NCBI GenBank assembly: GCA_026002975.1 | Contig: BPGJ01000004.1 | Coordinates: 62,001 to 126,000, forward strand | Length of the DNA stretch: 64,000 nucleotides | DNA from: Acidimicrobiia bacterium | Lineage (GTDB): Bacteria; Actinomycetota; Acidimicrobiia; Spongiisociales; ZC4RG35 | Reading direction: 5' to 3' | Part shown: positions 46,354-55,079 of the stretch, piece by piece | How the letters are laid out: every line of letters begins with the position of its first letter | Numbering within the stretch: position 1 is the first letter of the stretch | Notes under the pieces: generated by a model | What the model was told of the DNA's origin: nothing | Seen by the model: the letters and a program-made list of their open reading frames with translations, nothing else | Databases searched by the model: none | Program-made: the position numbers and the translations under genes

Positions 46354-47567
46354 GAGAGGTCAGGGAGGCGTTCCGGGAGGCCTTCCGGGCCGCGTTGGAG
46401 GCGGTCGACCCGGAACGTCTCACCTTCGAGCGCCTATCGACGATCGACCTGCGGCCCCCGGTCACGGTCCTGGCTCTGGGCAAGGCGGCGCCGGGGATGG
46501 CCCGTGGAGCCGGCCGGGCGCTGGGCGACCAGGTGGCCGAAGGGGTGGTGGTGTCGGACCACCTGGAGCCGGTTCCCGACGGGTGGCGACTGGTGGTGGG
46601 TGGGCATCCCTTCCCCGACGACCGCTCCCTCCAAGCCGGGGCGGCCCTGCTGGAAGCGGCGGTGGAGGCGCCACCGTCGGGAACGGTCGTGGTGCTCCTG
46701 TCCGGAGGCGGGTCGGCTCTGGCCGAAGCGCCCGTCCGGGGCGTCGACCTGGACGACCTGGTGAGCCTCAACCGGACCCTCATGGAAGCCGGGGTTCCCA
46801 TAGAGGAGACGAACCTGGTTCGCCGCCATCTGTCGCTGCTCAAGAACGGCGGGTTGGCGGCGGCTACCACCGCCCGACTGGTGACGCTGCTGATCTCCGA
46901 CGTGGTCGACGGCCCGGCCTCCGACGTGGCCTCCGGCCCCACCCTCCCCGACGGCTCGGAGCCGTCCGACGCCTTGGCGGTGCTGGAACGCCGTGACCTG
47001 ACCGACCGGGTTCCGGCTCCGGTGCTGGAAGCCCTCTCCGGGAGAGCCGGTCGGGACCGAACGGGGGCCGACGACCATCACTGGGAGGTGTTGGCGGATT
47101 GCGCCACCGCGGCTTGGGCCGCGCGGGACGTCTTCGGTGACCGGGCCGCGACCGTGGCGACCACCGCACTGCGGGGAGACGCCCGGGAGGAAGCTCTCCG
47201 CCTGTACCACGACACCGAGCCCGGCCAGGTGCTGATCGCCGCCGGGGAGACCACGGTGGTGGTCACCGGGTCCGGCCTGGGTGGTCGCAACCAGCATGCC
47301 GCCCTGGCGGTGGCCATCCGAACCGAGGACGAGCCCGGGGTCTTCGCGGCGCTCGCCACCGACGGTCGGGACGGACCCACCTCCGCCGCCGGTGGGATCG
47401 TCGATGCCGGTTCGGCCTCCCGGATGCGCGCCGCCGGGGTGGATCCGGGCCGGGCTCTCCGGGATTGTGACTCGCATCGGGCTCTCCACGCGTCCGGGGA
47501 TCTGGTGGTGACGGGTCCGACCGGAACCAACGTGGGCGACCTGTGGATGGCGTGGCGGCCTCGGTAG
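46350..47567 (+). CDS. MOFRL-family glycerate 2-kinase
   Basis: Glycerate kinase of 405 residues of the GckA/TtuD type, which phosphorylates glycerate and was formerly called hydroxypyruvate reductase. Conserved blocks are VLALGKAAPGMA, GGHPFPDDRSLQAG, LLSGGGSALAEAP, LISDVVDGPASDVASGPT and the C-terminal MOFRL region with GRNQHAALA, FAALATDGRDGPT and GPTGTNVGDL. GTG at 46350 overlaps the deacetylase stop. Together with the formate dehydrogenase-like gene next, it could serve one-carbon or glycolate/glycerate metabolism, an inference from position. Confidence 0.92.
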   Translation: MREVREAFREAFRAALEAVDPERLTFERLSTIDLRPPVTVLALGKAAPGMARGAGRALGDQVAEGVVVSDHLEPVPDGWRLVVGGHPFPDDRSLQAGAALLEAAVEAPPSGTVVVLLSGGGSALAEAPVRGVDLDDLVSLNRTLMEAGVPIEETNLVRRHLSLLKNGGLAAATTARLVTLLISDVVDGPASDVASGPTLPDGSEPSDALAVLERRDLTDRVPAPVLEALSGRAGRDRTGADDHHWEVLADCATAAWAARDVFGDRAATVATTALRGDAREEALRLYHDTEPGQVLIAAGETTVVVTGSGLGGRNQHAALAVAIRTEDEPGVFAALATDGRDGPTSAAGGIVDAGSASRMRAAGVDPGRALRDCDSHRALHASGDLVVTGPTGTNVGDLWMAWRPR

Positions 47568-47580
47568 GATCGGCCGGGAG

Positions 47581-49800
47581 ATGCCCTGGAATCCCAGGCT
47601 TTGGGCGAGTCCGAAACCCTTCGGGATCGGCGAGGGTCGACCGAACAACTACGCCGAGATCTGGCGGGCGGTGGTCGAGAACCGGGACAACCTCGGTTAC
47701 GCATGGAGGATCCTCAACGACGGGGTGTGCGACGGATGCGCGTTGGGCACCAGCGGCATGCGGGACTGGACCCTCGACGAGATCCACCTGTGCAACATCC
47801 GTCTTCGTCTGCTCCGCCTGAACACCATGCCGGTGTTCGATCCGTCGGTGGTGTCCGACGTCGAGACGCTGAGGGGTATGTCGGGGAGGGAGCTGAGGGA
47901 GCTGGGTCGGATACCCCGGCCTCTGATCCGGAACCGGGGAGACGCCGGGTTCCGGCCGGTCTCCTGGGACGAGGCCCTCGATCTGGCGGCGGAGAGGATC
48001 CGGCGGGCCGGGCCCGACCGTATCGCCTTCTACCTGACCAGCCGGGGGATGCCCAACGAGTCGTACTACGGGGTCCAGAAGGCGGTGCGTGCGTTGGGCA
48101 CCAACTCGGTGGACAACGCCGCTCGGATCTGCCATTCGCCGTCCACCTTCGCCCTGAGAGACGCCCTGGGGGTGGCGGCCACCACCTGCTCGTACCGGGA
48201 CCTGGTCGGATCCGACCTGGTGGTGTTCTTCGGCTCCAACGTGGCCAACAACCAGCCGGTGATGATGAAGTACCTGTACCACGCCAAGAAGGCGGGCACC
48301 CGGGTGGTGGTGGTCAACCCCTACCGGGAACCGGGGATGGACAGGTACTGGGTGCCCTCCAACCTGGAGAGCGCCCTGTTCGGCACCAAGATCGCCGACC
48401 GCTTCTTCCAGGTGAACGTGGGCGGCGACATCGCGTTCCTGTTGGGAACGCTCCGGGTGATGGTCGAGCGGGGGTTGATCGACCGGGATTTCGTGGATCG
48501 GCACACGGTCGGTTTCGACCGGTTCGCCGCCCATCTCGCCACCCTCGACTGGTCGGCGTTGGAGGCCGAGTCGGGGTTGTCGACCGACGACATGGTCGAG
48601 TTCGCCGAGATGGTGGGACGGGCCGACACCGCGGTGTTCGTCTGGTCGATGGGAGTCACCCAGCACGCCTTCGGGGAGGACAACGTGCGGGCGATCATCG
48701 ACCTGGCTCTCACCCGGGGGTTCGTGGGACGGGAGAAATGCGGGCTGATGCCCATCCGGGGCCACTCCGGCGTCCAGGGGGGAGCCGAGATGGGTGCCTA
48801 TTCGACGGTGTTCCCGGGCGGCGAGCCGATCGGCGAGGAGTCGGCCCGCCGCCTATCCGCCTTGTGGGGTTTCGACGTTCCCACCGAACCCGGTTTGACG
48901 GCGCCGGAGATGATCGACGCGGCCTGGCGAGGCGACCTGGAGGTGTTGTTCTCGGCGGGAGGCAACTTCCTCGAGGTGTTGCCCGACCCACCTCACGTGG
49001 AGCAGGCGCTGGCCCGGATCCCGTTGAGGATCCACATGGACCTGGTGTTGTCCACCCAGATGCTGGTCGATCCTGCCGAGGTGGTGTTGATCCTGCCCGC
49101 CAAGACGCGGTACGAGGTCCCCGGAGGGGTGACCGAGACCTCCACCGAACGCCGGGTGATCTTCAGCCCCGAGATCCCCGGCCCTCGGCCGGCGGATGCC
49201 CGAGCCGAGTGGGAGGTGGCGGGTGAGCTGGCAGCCAGGGTGCGTCCCGATCTGGCCGACCGGGTGCGGTTCGCCGACACCGCGGCGATCCGAGCCGAGA
49301 TCGCCCGGACCGTGCCGCTCTACGAGGGGATCCAGAGGCTGAGACGCAAAGGCGACCAGTTCCAGTACGGCGGACCCCACCTGTGTTGGCAGTGGCGGTT
49401 CCCCACCCCCGACGGCAAAGCCCATTGGTCGGTGGTGGACCCGCCGGGCCGGCCGGTCCCGCCGGGTTCGTTCCTGGTGGCGACCCGCCGGGGGAAACAG
49501 TTCAACTCGATGATCCACGAGGCGGTCGACCCGCTCAACGCCGTTTCCCGGGAAGCCGTGCTCATGTCACGGATCGACGCCGAGACCCTGGGGCTGGCCA
49601 ACGGCGACCGGGTGGTCCTCACCAGCGCCCACGGCCGTTTCACCGGACGGGTGGTGATCGCCCCGATCGCCCCCGGGAACCTGCAGGTCCACTGGCCGGA
49701 AGGCGAAGTCCTGATCGACCGGAACCGGCGGTCCCCCCAAGCCGGGATCCCCGACTACAACGCGGTGGTGACCGTCGAGCCGGTGGGGGCCGTCGGGTGA
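47581..49800 (+). CDS. Molybdopterin oxidoreductase, FdhF/YdeP-like (formate dehydrogenase type)
   Basis: Bis-MGD molybdenum enzyme of 739 residues. The N-terminal cluster segment has Cys50 and Cys53 in VCDGCALGTSGMRDW and Cys71 in HLCNIRL, the reduced pattern of the YdeP-like subgroup instead of the full four-cysteine motif. NSVDNAARICHSPSTFALRD carries a candidate molybdenum-ligand cysteine. The MPT-binding C-terminal domain is complete (LATRRGKQFNSM-like segment and NGDRVVLTSAHGRFTGRVV). No Tat signal is present, so it is cytoplasmic. The fdhD gene overlaps its stop, which supports formate dehydrogenase activity. Electron acceptor unknown; no NuoEF-type partner is adjacent. Confidence 0.87.
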   Translation: MPWNPRLWASPKPFGIGEGRPNNYAEIWRAVVENRDNLGYAWRILNDGVCDGCALGTSGMRDWTLDEIHLCNIRLRLLRLNTMPVFDPSVVSDVETLRGMSGRELRELGRIPRPLIRNRGDAGFRPVSWDEALDLAAERIRRAGPDRIAFYLTSRGMPNESYYGVQKAVRALGTNSVDNAARICHSPSTFALRDALGVAATTCSYRDLVGSDLVVFFGSNVANNQPVMMKYLYHAKKAGTRVVVVNPYREPGMDRYWVPSNLESALFGTKIADRFFQVNVGGDIAFLLGTLRVMVERGLIDRDFVDRHTVGFDRFAAHLATLDWSALEAESGLSTDDMVEFAEMVGRADTAVFVWSMGVTQHAFGEDNVRAIIDLALTRGFVGREKCGLMPIRGHSGVQGGAEMGAYSTVFPGGEPIGEESARRLSALWGFDVPTEPGLTAPEMIDAAWRGDLEVLFSAGGNFLEVLPDPPHVEQALARIPLRIHMDLVLSTQMLVDPAEVVLILPAKTRYEVPGGVTETSTERRVIFSPEIPGPRPADARAEWEVAGELAARVRPDLADRVRFADTAAIRAEIARTVPLYEGIQRLRRKGDQFQYGGPHLCWQWRFPTPDGKAHWSVVDPPGRPVPPGSFLVATRRGKQFNSMIHEAVDPLNAVSREAVLMSRIDAETLGLANGDRVVLTSAHGRFTGRVVIAPIAPGNLQVHWPEGEVLIDRNRRSPQAGIPDYNAVVTVEPVGAVG

Positions 49801-50643
49801 CCGAGCGGCTCCGACCGGTCGAGGTTTGGAAGGTGTCGGAAGACGGGATCCGCCGTGGTCCCGACCAGGTGGTGACCGAGGAGCCTCTCGAGATCCGGCT
49901 GACCGCCGGCGGCCGAACCCACCGTGTCGGAATCACCATGCGGACCCCGGGGGGCGACTTCGAGCTGGCCGCGGGTCTGCTCTTCGCCGAACGGGTGATC
50001 CGCCGGCGGGAGGACGTGCTGGCGATCCGTTATTGCACCGATCCCGGGGTGGAGCAGCGATTCAACGTGGTGACCGTCGACCTGGCACCCTGGGTGCAGC
50101 CCGAGGTAGGTCATCTCCGCACCCATCTCGCCACCGCGGCCTGTGGGGTGTGCGGCAAGGCGACCCTCGAGGCGCTGACCATGCAAGGGTGCGTCCCCCG
50201 TTGAGAATTCCATCGAGGTGCCCCGTGAGGTGCTGTGCCGGCTCCCGGCGGCGCTGGGCCGAGCCCAGTCGACCTTCGCCCGCACGGGTGGGCTCCACGC
50301 GGCCGGCTTGTTCACCTCCCGGGGCGACCGGATGGTGGTCGCCGAGGACGTGGGCCGCCACAACGCGGTGGACAAGGTGGTGGGCTGGGCGTTCCTGGGG
50401 GACCGGGATCTCTCGGATTCGGTGCTCATGGTGAGCGGAAGAGCCGGCTACGAGATCGTGCAGAAGGCGGTGGTCGCGAGGATCCCCATGGTGTGTGCGG
50501 TGTCGGCGCCTTCGAGTCTGGCGATCGACGTCGCCGACGAGTTCGGGATCACGCTGGTCGGGTTCCTGCGAGGCAGCAGGTTCAACGTGTACACCCACCC
50601 GGTCAGGGTGGCGGGATTCGGCCGGGCGATCACGAGTCGCTGA
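49797..50643 (+). CDS. fdhD: FdhD formate dehydrogenase sulfurtransferase (one frameshift)
   Basis: Transfers sulfur from a cysteine desulfurase to the molybdenum cofactor of formate dehydrogenase. GTG at 49797 overlaps the preceding stop. The first part has [12 protein letters not shown], the family block [19 protein letters not shown] and the catalytic CxxC in [10 protein letters not shown]. The frame breaks at the C-run 50195-50199: deleting one C gives [20 protein letters not shown], which joins the second part with [29 protein letters not shown] and [11 protein letters not shown]. The repaired protein is about 281 residues, normal for FdhD. Probably an intact gene with a sequence error. 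Confidence 0.9.
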
Positions 50644-51205
50644 TCTCCACCGGGCCCTGACGCAGGATCCGGGGACGGTCTCCGGTGGCGTCCACCACCG
50701 TGGACGCCGTACCGCCCGGGCAGGTCCCCTCGAGATACAGGTCGACCAGGTTCCCGAACATGCGGCGGGCGGTGCGATGGTCGAGGGCGGGGGGTTCGCC
50801 CGAGGGGTTGGCCGAGGTGACCGCCAGGGGTCCGGCAGCCTCGAGCAGCTCCCTGGCCAGTGGATGGTCGGGCACCCGCACCCCTACCGTCCGCTTCTCG
50901 GGGTCACCCACCCATCGGGGTAGGGGGCGCCTCATCGGCAGCACCAGGGTCAGTGGGCCGGGCCAGTGGCGTCGGCCCAGGTCGGCCGCCCACCCGGAGA
51001 CCTCCACCAGGGTCTCGGCCTGTTCGACCGACCCCACCAGCAGGGCGATGGGTTTGTCGGCGGGCCGCCCCTTGATCTCGTAGAGTCGGGCCACCCCCTC
51101 CCGGCTGGTGGGTTCGGCCGCCAGCCCGTAGACGGTGTCGGTGGGCATCCCCACCACCCTTCCCCGCCGGAGGAGGTCCACCGCGGTGGCGATCAGCTCT
51201 TCCAT
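50630..51205 (-). CDS. tsaC: L-threonylcarbamoyladenylate synthase (Sua5/YrdC)
   Basis: Makes threonylcarbamoyl-AMP for the t6A modification of tRNAs reading ANN codons. The 191-residue protein has [47 protein letters not shown] and [11 protein letters not shown], the complete YrdC-domain set. It lacks the extra Sua5 C-terminal domain. ATG at 51205 overlaps the prmC stop by 13 bases. prmC-tsaC is a common actinobacterial pair; here it follows the Tad pilus operon. Its end overlaps fdhD by 14 bases. Confidence 0.95.
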   Translation of the reverse strand: MEELIATAVDLLRRGRVVGMPTDTVYGLAAEPTSREGVARLYEIKGRPADKPIALLVGSVEQAETLVEVSGWAADLGRRHWPGPLTLVLPMRRPLPRWVGDPEKRTVGVRVPDHPLARELLEAAGPLAVTSANPSGEPPALDHRTARRMFGNLVDLYLEGTCPGGTASTVVDATGDRPRILRQGPVEISDS

Positions 51206-51945
51206 GCCAGCAGGTAGCGGTCCCGTCCTGTGAGATCCTGAGCGACCCGAACGTCGGACAGGGCCGCCCCGAACAACTCGAGGGCTTCCTGACCCTGGGT
51301 CTCGCCGATCTCACACGCCATCAGACCTCCGGGTCGTAGCCAGTCCGCCGCTCCACGGGCGATCCGGGCCAAGACCTCGGTTCCCCGGGGTCCGGCCACC
51401 AGCGCCACCCGGGGTTCCCGCCTCACGTCGGCGGGAAGGGACTCCCACTCGGACTCGGCTACGTAGGGCGGGTTGGAGACCAGCAGTCCCACCCGGCCGG
51501 CCAGGTCGGCCGGCAATGCCGAGAAGAGGTCGCCTTGGCGGAACTCCACCTCGAGGCCGAGACGCTCGGCGTTGGCGGACGCCACCTCCAGGGCGTCGGG
51601 CGAGATGTCGGTGGCCACCACCCGGGCCGACCCGAACCGATGTTTGAGCGCCAACGCCAGCGCGCCCGAGCCGGTGCCCAGATCGACCACCACACCCGGG
51701 TCGGTGACCAGCTCGACCACCAGTTCGTAGAGCCGTTCGGTTTCGGGGCGGGGGATCAACACCCGCCGGTCGACTTCCAGCTCGAGGGGACCGAACGCCG
51801 CGGTGCCTTCCAGGTATTGGAGCGGCTCGCCGGCCAGCCTCCTCTCGGCCAGCTCCCGGAAGGCCTCCTCCGGGTCGGGGTGACGGGCCGCCACCTGCCG
51901 CAGCCGTCGGACCTCGTGGCGGGGCAATCGGTCCAGGTCGAGCAT
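51193..51945 (-). CDS. prmC: Release factor glutamine methyltransferase PrmC
   Basis: Methylates the GGQ glutamine of peptide-chain release factors. The 250-residue protein has the HemK N-terminal helical domain with LAERRLAGEPLQYLEGTAAF, the SAM-binding motif VVDLGTGSGALALALKH, and the active-site NPPY in LLVSNPPYVAESEWESL. ATG at 51945 gives the standard length; the longer open frame overlaps the pilus gene upstream. prfA, its usual partner, is not adjacent; instead it follows the last tad gene by 29 bases. Confidence 0.95.
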   Translation of the reverse strand: MLDLDRLPRHEVRRLRQVAARHPDPEEAFRELAERRLAGEPLQYLEGTAAFGPLELEVDRRVLIPRPETERLYELVVELVTDPGVVVDLGTGSGALALALKHRFGSARVVATDISPDALEVASANAERLGLEVEFRQGDLFSALPADLAGRVGLLVSNPPYVAESEWESLPADVRREPRVALVAGPRGTEVLARIARGAADWLRPGGLMACEIGETQGQEALELFGAALSDVRVAQDLTGRDRYLLAWKS

Positions 51946-51974
51946 GCTCTCAGGATGCCAGCCGGGCGGGTTTT

Positions 51975-52382
51975 TCAGGGAATCAGCAGGGGTGCCGCCC
52001 GGGCGGCAGCTTGGACTTCGACCGCATTCAGGCCGGCCAGCCGGAGGAGGGTGGTCGACACCTCGGCTCGGAGACGAACCACAACCCTCCCGTCGGCGTC
52101 GACCGTGAACCAGTCGGGGCGGAGCAGAGGACGGCCGGGTTGTGCCGCTACCACCTGAGCGGCCCGGCTCATGGCCCGTTCCGGGTCGACGCGGAGGATC
52201 CCCTCCTCCCGCCAGGCGACCTCGTCGATCTGGGAGGCGGCGGCCAGTGCCGCCGAGTCGGCGGCAGCGGCCAGCGAGCTGCGAACGGTCACCAGACGCC
52301 ACAGGTCCACCGCCAGACCACCCACGGTGAGGACGACCAGAGCCAGGCCCGCCATCCACAGGGTGACCGAGCCGCGGCTCAT
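51975..52382 (-). CDS. TadG-like pilus-associated membrane protein
   Basis: Protein of 135 residues with a short leader ending MSRG, then SVTLWMAGLALVVLTVGGLA, the N-terminal hydrophobic helix of TadE/TadG-type minor pilins. The rest is an extracytoplasmic domain with SSLAAAADSAALAAASQIDE, typical of the TadG-like N-terminal family. The stem after the helix has no enzyme motif. ATG at 52382 overlaps the previous gene stop (ATGA). It is the last gene of the pilus operon before prmC. Confidence 0.75.
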   Translation of the reverse strand: MSRGSVTLWMAGLALVVLTVGGLAVDLWRLVTVRSSLAAAADSAALAAASQIDEVAWREEGILRVDPERAMSRAAQVVAAQPGRPLLRPDWFTVDADGRVVVRLRAEVSTTLLRLAGLNAVEVQAAARAAPLLIP

Positions 52383-52792
52383 CGGCTGTGGTACACGTCG
52401 ATCGGTGTCACGTGGCGCCACCCGACGGTGAGCGACCCCAGCGGTGCCGACACGTCGGCCTCCACCGCCACCTCGACCAGCCCGCCCCTAGGCAGGGGAT
52501 ATCCACAGCCCGACCGGGGAGGGCCGTCGACCGGCCCGAAAGGGCCACCACACCAGGAGACCCGCAGGTCCCGCCCGGCGGAACCCGCCAGGTCGGCCAG
52601 CAGGCTCTGGGCTCGGACCACGTCGCCGTCCGTTCGGATCAGCAGCTCGGCTCCCTGGGCCGCGGCCACCCGAAGGAAGGCCCGGGTCTCCAGCAACGGA
52701 CCGAAGGAGAGAACCAGGAACGCGGCGGGTAATACGAGGAGGGCCAGCCCCGCCACGAGCTCCACCGGCGCGGTGCCCCGCTGATCGGTCAC
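52379..52792 (-). CDS. TadE-like minor pilin
   Basis: Protein of 137 residues with a class III prepilin-like leader VTDQRG followed by TAPVELVAGLALLVLPAAFL; the glutamate at position +5 is the usual pilin signature, cleaved after glycine by a TadV-type peptidase. The extracytoplasmic part has two cysteines (SWCGGP and SGCGYP) that could form a disulfide. GTG at 52792 overlaps the preceding stop (GTGA), and its stop overlaps the TadG-like start. Confidence 0.75.
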   Translation of the reverse strand: MTDQRGTAPVELVAGLALLVLPAAFLVLSFGPLLETRAFLRVAAAQGAELLIRTDGDVVRAQSLLADLAGSAGRDLRVSWCGGPFGPVDGPPRSGCGYPLPRGGLVEVAVEADVSAPLGSLTVGWRHVTPIDVYHSR

Positions 52793-53175
52793 CTCCGCAC
52801 CACCTGTGCGATGTGGGACGCATGCAGGTCGGGCATGGGAGGCACCAACCCGGGGAGGGTGCCCTCTATGCGGACGGTCACGGTCTCCACGTCGACATGG
52901 CAGGTTCCCCGCAGCAGATCGCCGTAGGCTCCGCCGAGCAGCTCGGAGAGGATCTCCTCGATCCGACGGCTGCATTCTTCGGCCCCCCACACCGCTCCCT
53001 CCCGGGCGGCCTCCCAAGCCGCGGTCCTCACCACCCCGGAGGCGTACTGCAACACCACCAGGTTGACGATCAGGGCGAACGTCCACAAAGAGAGAGCCAC
53101 CGCGGCCGCCACCGTGGGGGTGGCGTAACCGTCAGGACAGGTCTTCGGAGAGGAGCGTCTGGGTGATCCAGGCAA
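52789..53175 (-). CDS. Second TadE-like pilus protein
   Basis: Protein of up to 128 residues. A basic leader (SPRRSSPKTCPDG) is followed by YATPTVAAAVALSLWTFALI, a prepilin-type helix without the +5 glutamate. The rest (from about 50) is a soluble domain with cysteines in EECSRR and RGTCHVD. The start is uncertain: TTG at 53175 overlaps the Flp-like gene by 44 bases but supplies the leader peptide; GTG at 53112 would remove it. It resembles the secretion-neighbourhood TadE-like proteins of actinobacteria. Confidence 0.6.
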   Translation of the reverse strand: MPGSPRRSSPKTCPDGYATPTVAAAVALSLWTFALIVNLVVLQYASGVVRTAAWEAAREGAVWGAEECSRRIEEILSELLGGAYGDLLRGTCHVDVETVTVRIEGTLPGLVPPMPDLHASHIAQVVRR

Positions 53176-53323
53176 CGATGTCGACTCCGGCTTGTCTCAA
53201 CGCCGCCCAGATGGCGATCAGGGCGACGATCGCCAGGGCGGCGTTGCCGAGCAGCTCGGCGGTGTTGAGGCCCCGCTGGTCGGTGTGGAGCCGCCGAACC
53301 AGGGCGGCGACGATCCGGGTCAT
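53132..53323 (-). CDS. Flp-type major pilin candidate
   Basis: Protein of 63 residues with the layout of an Flp pilin: basic leader VRRLHTDQRG, predicted cleavage after glycine, then LNTAELLGNAALAIVALIAI, with the +5 glutamate, and a short amphipathic end. The ribosome site AAAGGAGAGC lies six bases before ATG at 53323, the strongest in the operon, as expected for the structural subunit. An upstream ATG at 53338 is within that site and rejected. The short length matches known Flp proteins (50-80 residues). Confidence 0.75.
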   Translation of the reverse strand: MTRIVAALVRRLHTDQRGLNTAELLGNAALAIVALIAIWAALRQAGVDIVAWITQTLLSEDLS

Positions 53324-53334
53324 GTGCTCTCCTT

Positions 53335-54249
53335 TCATCGGAACCCGAGTAGAAGGGACGGGAGGGGTGCTCCCACGAACAGGAGCATCACCGGAGCGAG
53401 GATGGCGATGGTGGGGATCAGCATGGCCGCTCTCCGGCGGGTGGCCGTCCGGCGGATCTCCTCCCTTCGGGCCTCCCGGACGTCTTCGGCCAGTCCCATC
53501 AGGCCTTCGGCCAGGTCGACGCCCCGTTCCGCTCCCAACGCCAGGAGCATGTAGGTGCGGGAGCAGGCCGGCTCCGGGGTGAGGGCGGCGAGCCGCCGGA
53601 AAGCCTCGGCCAGGGGTAGACCGCCGGCGTGGAGGCGGAGGGCTTCGGCGAGCTCACCGACCACCTGTCCGGTGCCGGCTTCGACCAGCCGCGAGACGGC
53701 TTGTGCCACACCTGCCCCGGCCTTGAACCTGAGGGCGAGGAGCTGATCGATGGTGTACACCTCGACCCGCATGGTTCGCCTTCGTTCTTCGACGGCCCGT
53801 TCGAGGCGAGCCCGGGGTCGGGTGGCTCCGACCACCAGGCCCAGACCGGTGACCAGAGCGACCCGGCCGAGCGGCCATCCCATCAGCGAACCCAACCCGA
53901 AGGCTCCCCCACCCGATCCGGCCACCGCGACGAGCTGCCGCATCCGGTAGGCGGACACCCGCTCGGCCTCCCCGAGGTCGGTGTACCAGCCGGCCTGTCG
54001 AAGCCGGACCGCCAGCTCCGCCGAACCCATCCGGTCGAGGAGCCGCCCCACCTTCCGGGCGAGGTCCTCCACCATGGCGCGCAGCAGCCCTCGCATCGTG
54101 GCGTCCCCGGCGGCGTCTCCGCCCCATCGGCCGGTGGGAAGGTAGGGACGGACCCGGGGGGCGAGTCGGGCCGGTGGGGGAAGTACCACCCGGATCAGCG
54201 CCCCGACCGCCAGCCCGGTCAGCCCGGACGCCCAGAGTTCCGGTGTCAT
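53335..54249 (-). CDS. tadC: Tad pilus membrane platform protein TadC
   Basis: Type II secretion F-domain protein of 304 residues, one of two membrane platform proteins that transmit motion from the TadA ATPase to the pilus. The F domain (about 155-290) has TIDQLLALRFKAGAGVAQAV, LGAERGVDLAEGLMGLAEDV and a C-terminal membrane helix MLIPTIAILAPVMLLFVG. N-terminal membrane segments lie at about 4-25 and 110-145. ATG at 54249 overlaps the tadB stop (ATGA). Confidence 0.85.
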   Translation of the reverse strand: MTPELWASGLTGLAVGALIRVVLPPPARLAPRVRPYLPTGRWGGDAAGDATMRGLLRAMVEDLARKVGRLLDRMGSAELAVRLRQAGWYTDLGEAERVSAYRMRQLVAVAGSGGGAFGLGSLMGWPLGRVALVTGLGLVVGATRPRARLERAVEERRRTMRVEVYTIDQLLALRFKAGAGVAQAVSRLVEAGTGQVVGELAEALRLHAGGLPLAEAFRRLAALTPEPACSRTYMLLALGAERGVDLAEGLMGLAEDVREARREEIRRTATRRRAAMLIPTIAILAPVMLLFVGAPLPSLLLGFR

Positions 54250-55079
54250 GGCCGCTTCCCTCCGACCACCACCCGTGGTTCGGGCGGCGTGGATCCGAGC
54301 CGCACCGCGATCGCCAGGCCGACCAGGCTGAGGGCCGCACCCGCCGCGATCACCAGCAGACCCGCAGGTGACCGGTAGAAGGCCCGGTATCCGCCGTCTT
54401 GCACGGTCAGCAGCACGAGGATCAGCCAGGGCAGGACGAACACCACCCGGGAGTTGATCTTCTGCTCGAGCGCCGCGGTCCTGGCTTCCTCCTCGGCCCA
54501 CAGGTCCCGGGTGGTCGCGGTGGCGAGGTCCCGCAGGATGGCCGGCACCGCCGGACCGCCGTGCTCGTCGGCCAAGACCAGCACCTCGATGACCCGGTCG
54601 GTGGTGGGTTCCGCCACTTCGGATCGGATCCGTTCCAGGGCGGGTGCCAACCCCACGGTCCGAGCCAAGACGGGAAACCGGGAGAAGGCCCGGCGGAGGG
54701 GTTCAGGACCGGTGGCGGCCAGCGCCTCGACGGCCTGCCGGAGCGACATCCCGGACGTCACCGAGGCGACCAGGTCCCGTAGCCCGTCCGGCCAGGCCCT
54801 GCGGATCTCCTCCCTGGCCCGGTCCCGGGTTCGGGTGTGGTACAGGTGGGGTGCGGCGGTGGCGAACAGCGCCGGGGGGACCGCCACCGCCCACACCCCG
54901 GTGAGCCCGAGGACGGTCACTCCGACCAGGAACCCGAGACCCAGGGCGCCCATCCACGACCGCCAGTTCGCGGTCCCCCCTGCGAGGCGGCGGCGTTTCG
55001 GTTCGCGGCGGGGACCGACCATCGCCCAGACCAGCGCCCCGGCGCAGGTCCCGGCAGCCAGAGCAGCGAGGATCGTCAC
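54246..55079 (-). CDS. tadB: Tad pilus membrane platform protein TadB
   Basis: Second F-domain platform protein, 277 residues. Two N-terminal membrane helices (about 3-21 and 43-68) precede the F domain with LRDLVASVTSGMSLRQAVEA, ADEHGGPAVPAILRDLATA, and C-terminal helices VVFVLPWLILVLLTV and LLVIAAGAALSLVGL. GTG at 55079 overlaps the tadA stop (GTGA); the longer frame to 55169 lies within tadA. The order tadA-tadB-tadC is the standard one. Confidence 0.87.
   Translation of the reverse strand: MTILAALAAGTCAGALVWAMVGPRREPKRRRLAGGTANWRSWMGALGLGFLVGVTVLGLTGVWAVAVPPALFATAAPHLYHTRTRDRAREEIRRAWPDGLRDLVASVTSGMSLRQAVEALAATGPEPLRRAFSRFPVLARTVGLAPALERIRSEVAEPTTDRVIEVLVLADEHGGPAVPAILRDLATATTRDLWAEEEARTAALEQKINSRVVFVLPWLILVLLTVQDGGYRAFYRSPAGLLVIAAGAALSLVGLAIAVRLGSTPPEPRVVVGGKRP

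Noticed and set aside
47581-49800. Selenocysteine formate dehydrogenase
   Set aside because: No in-frame TGA is read through and no SECIS-like hairpin was seen; the candidate ligand is an ordinary cysteine.
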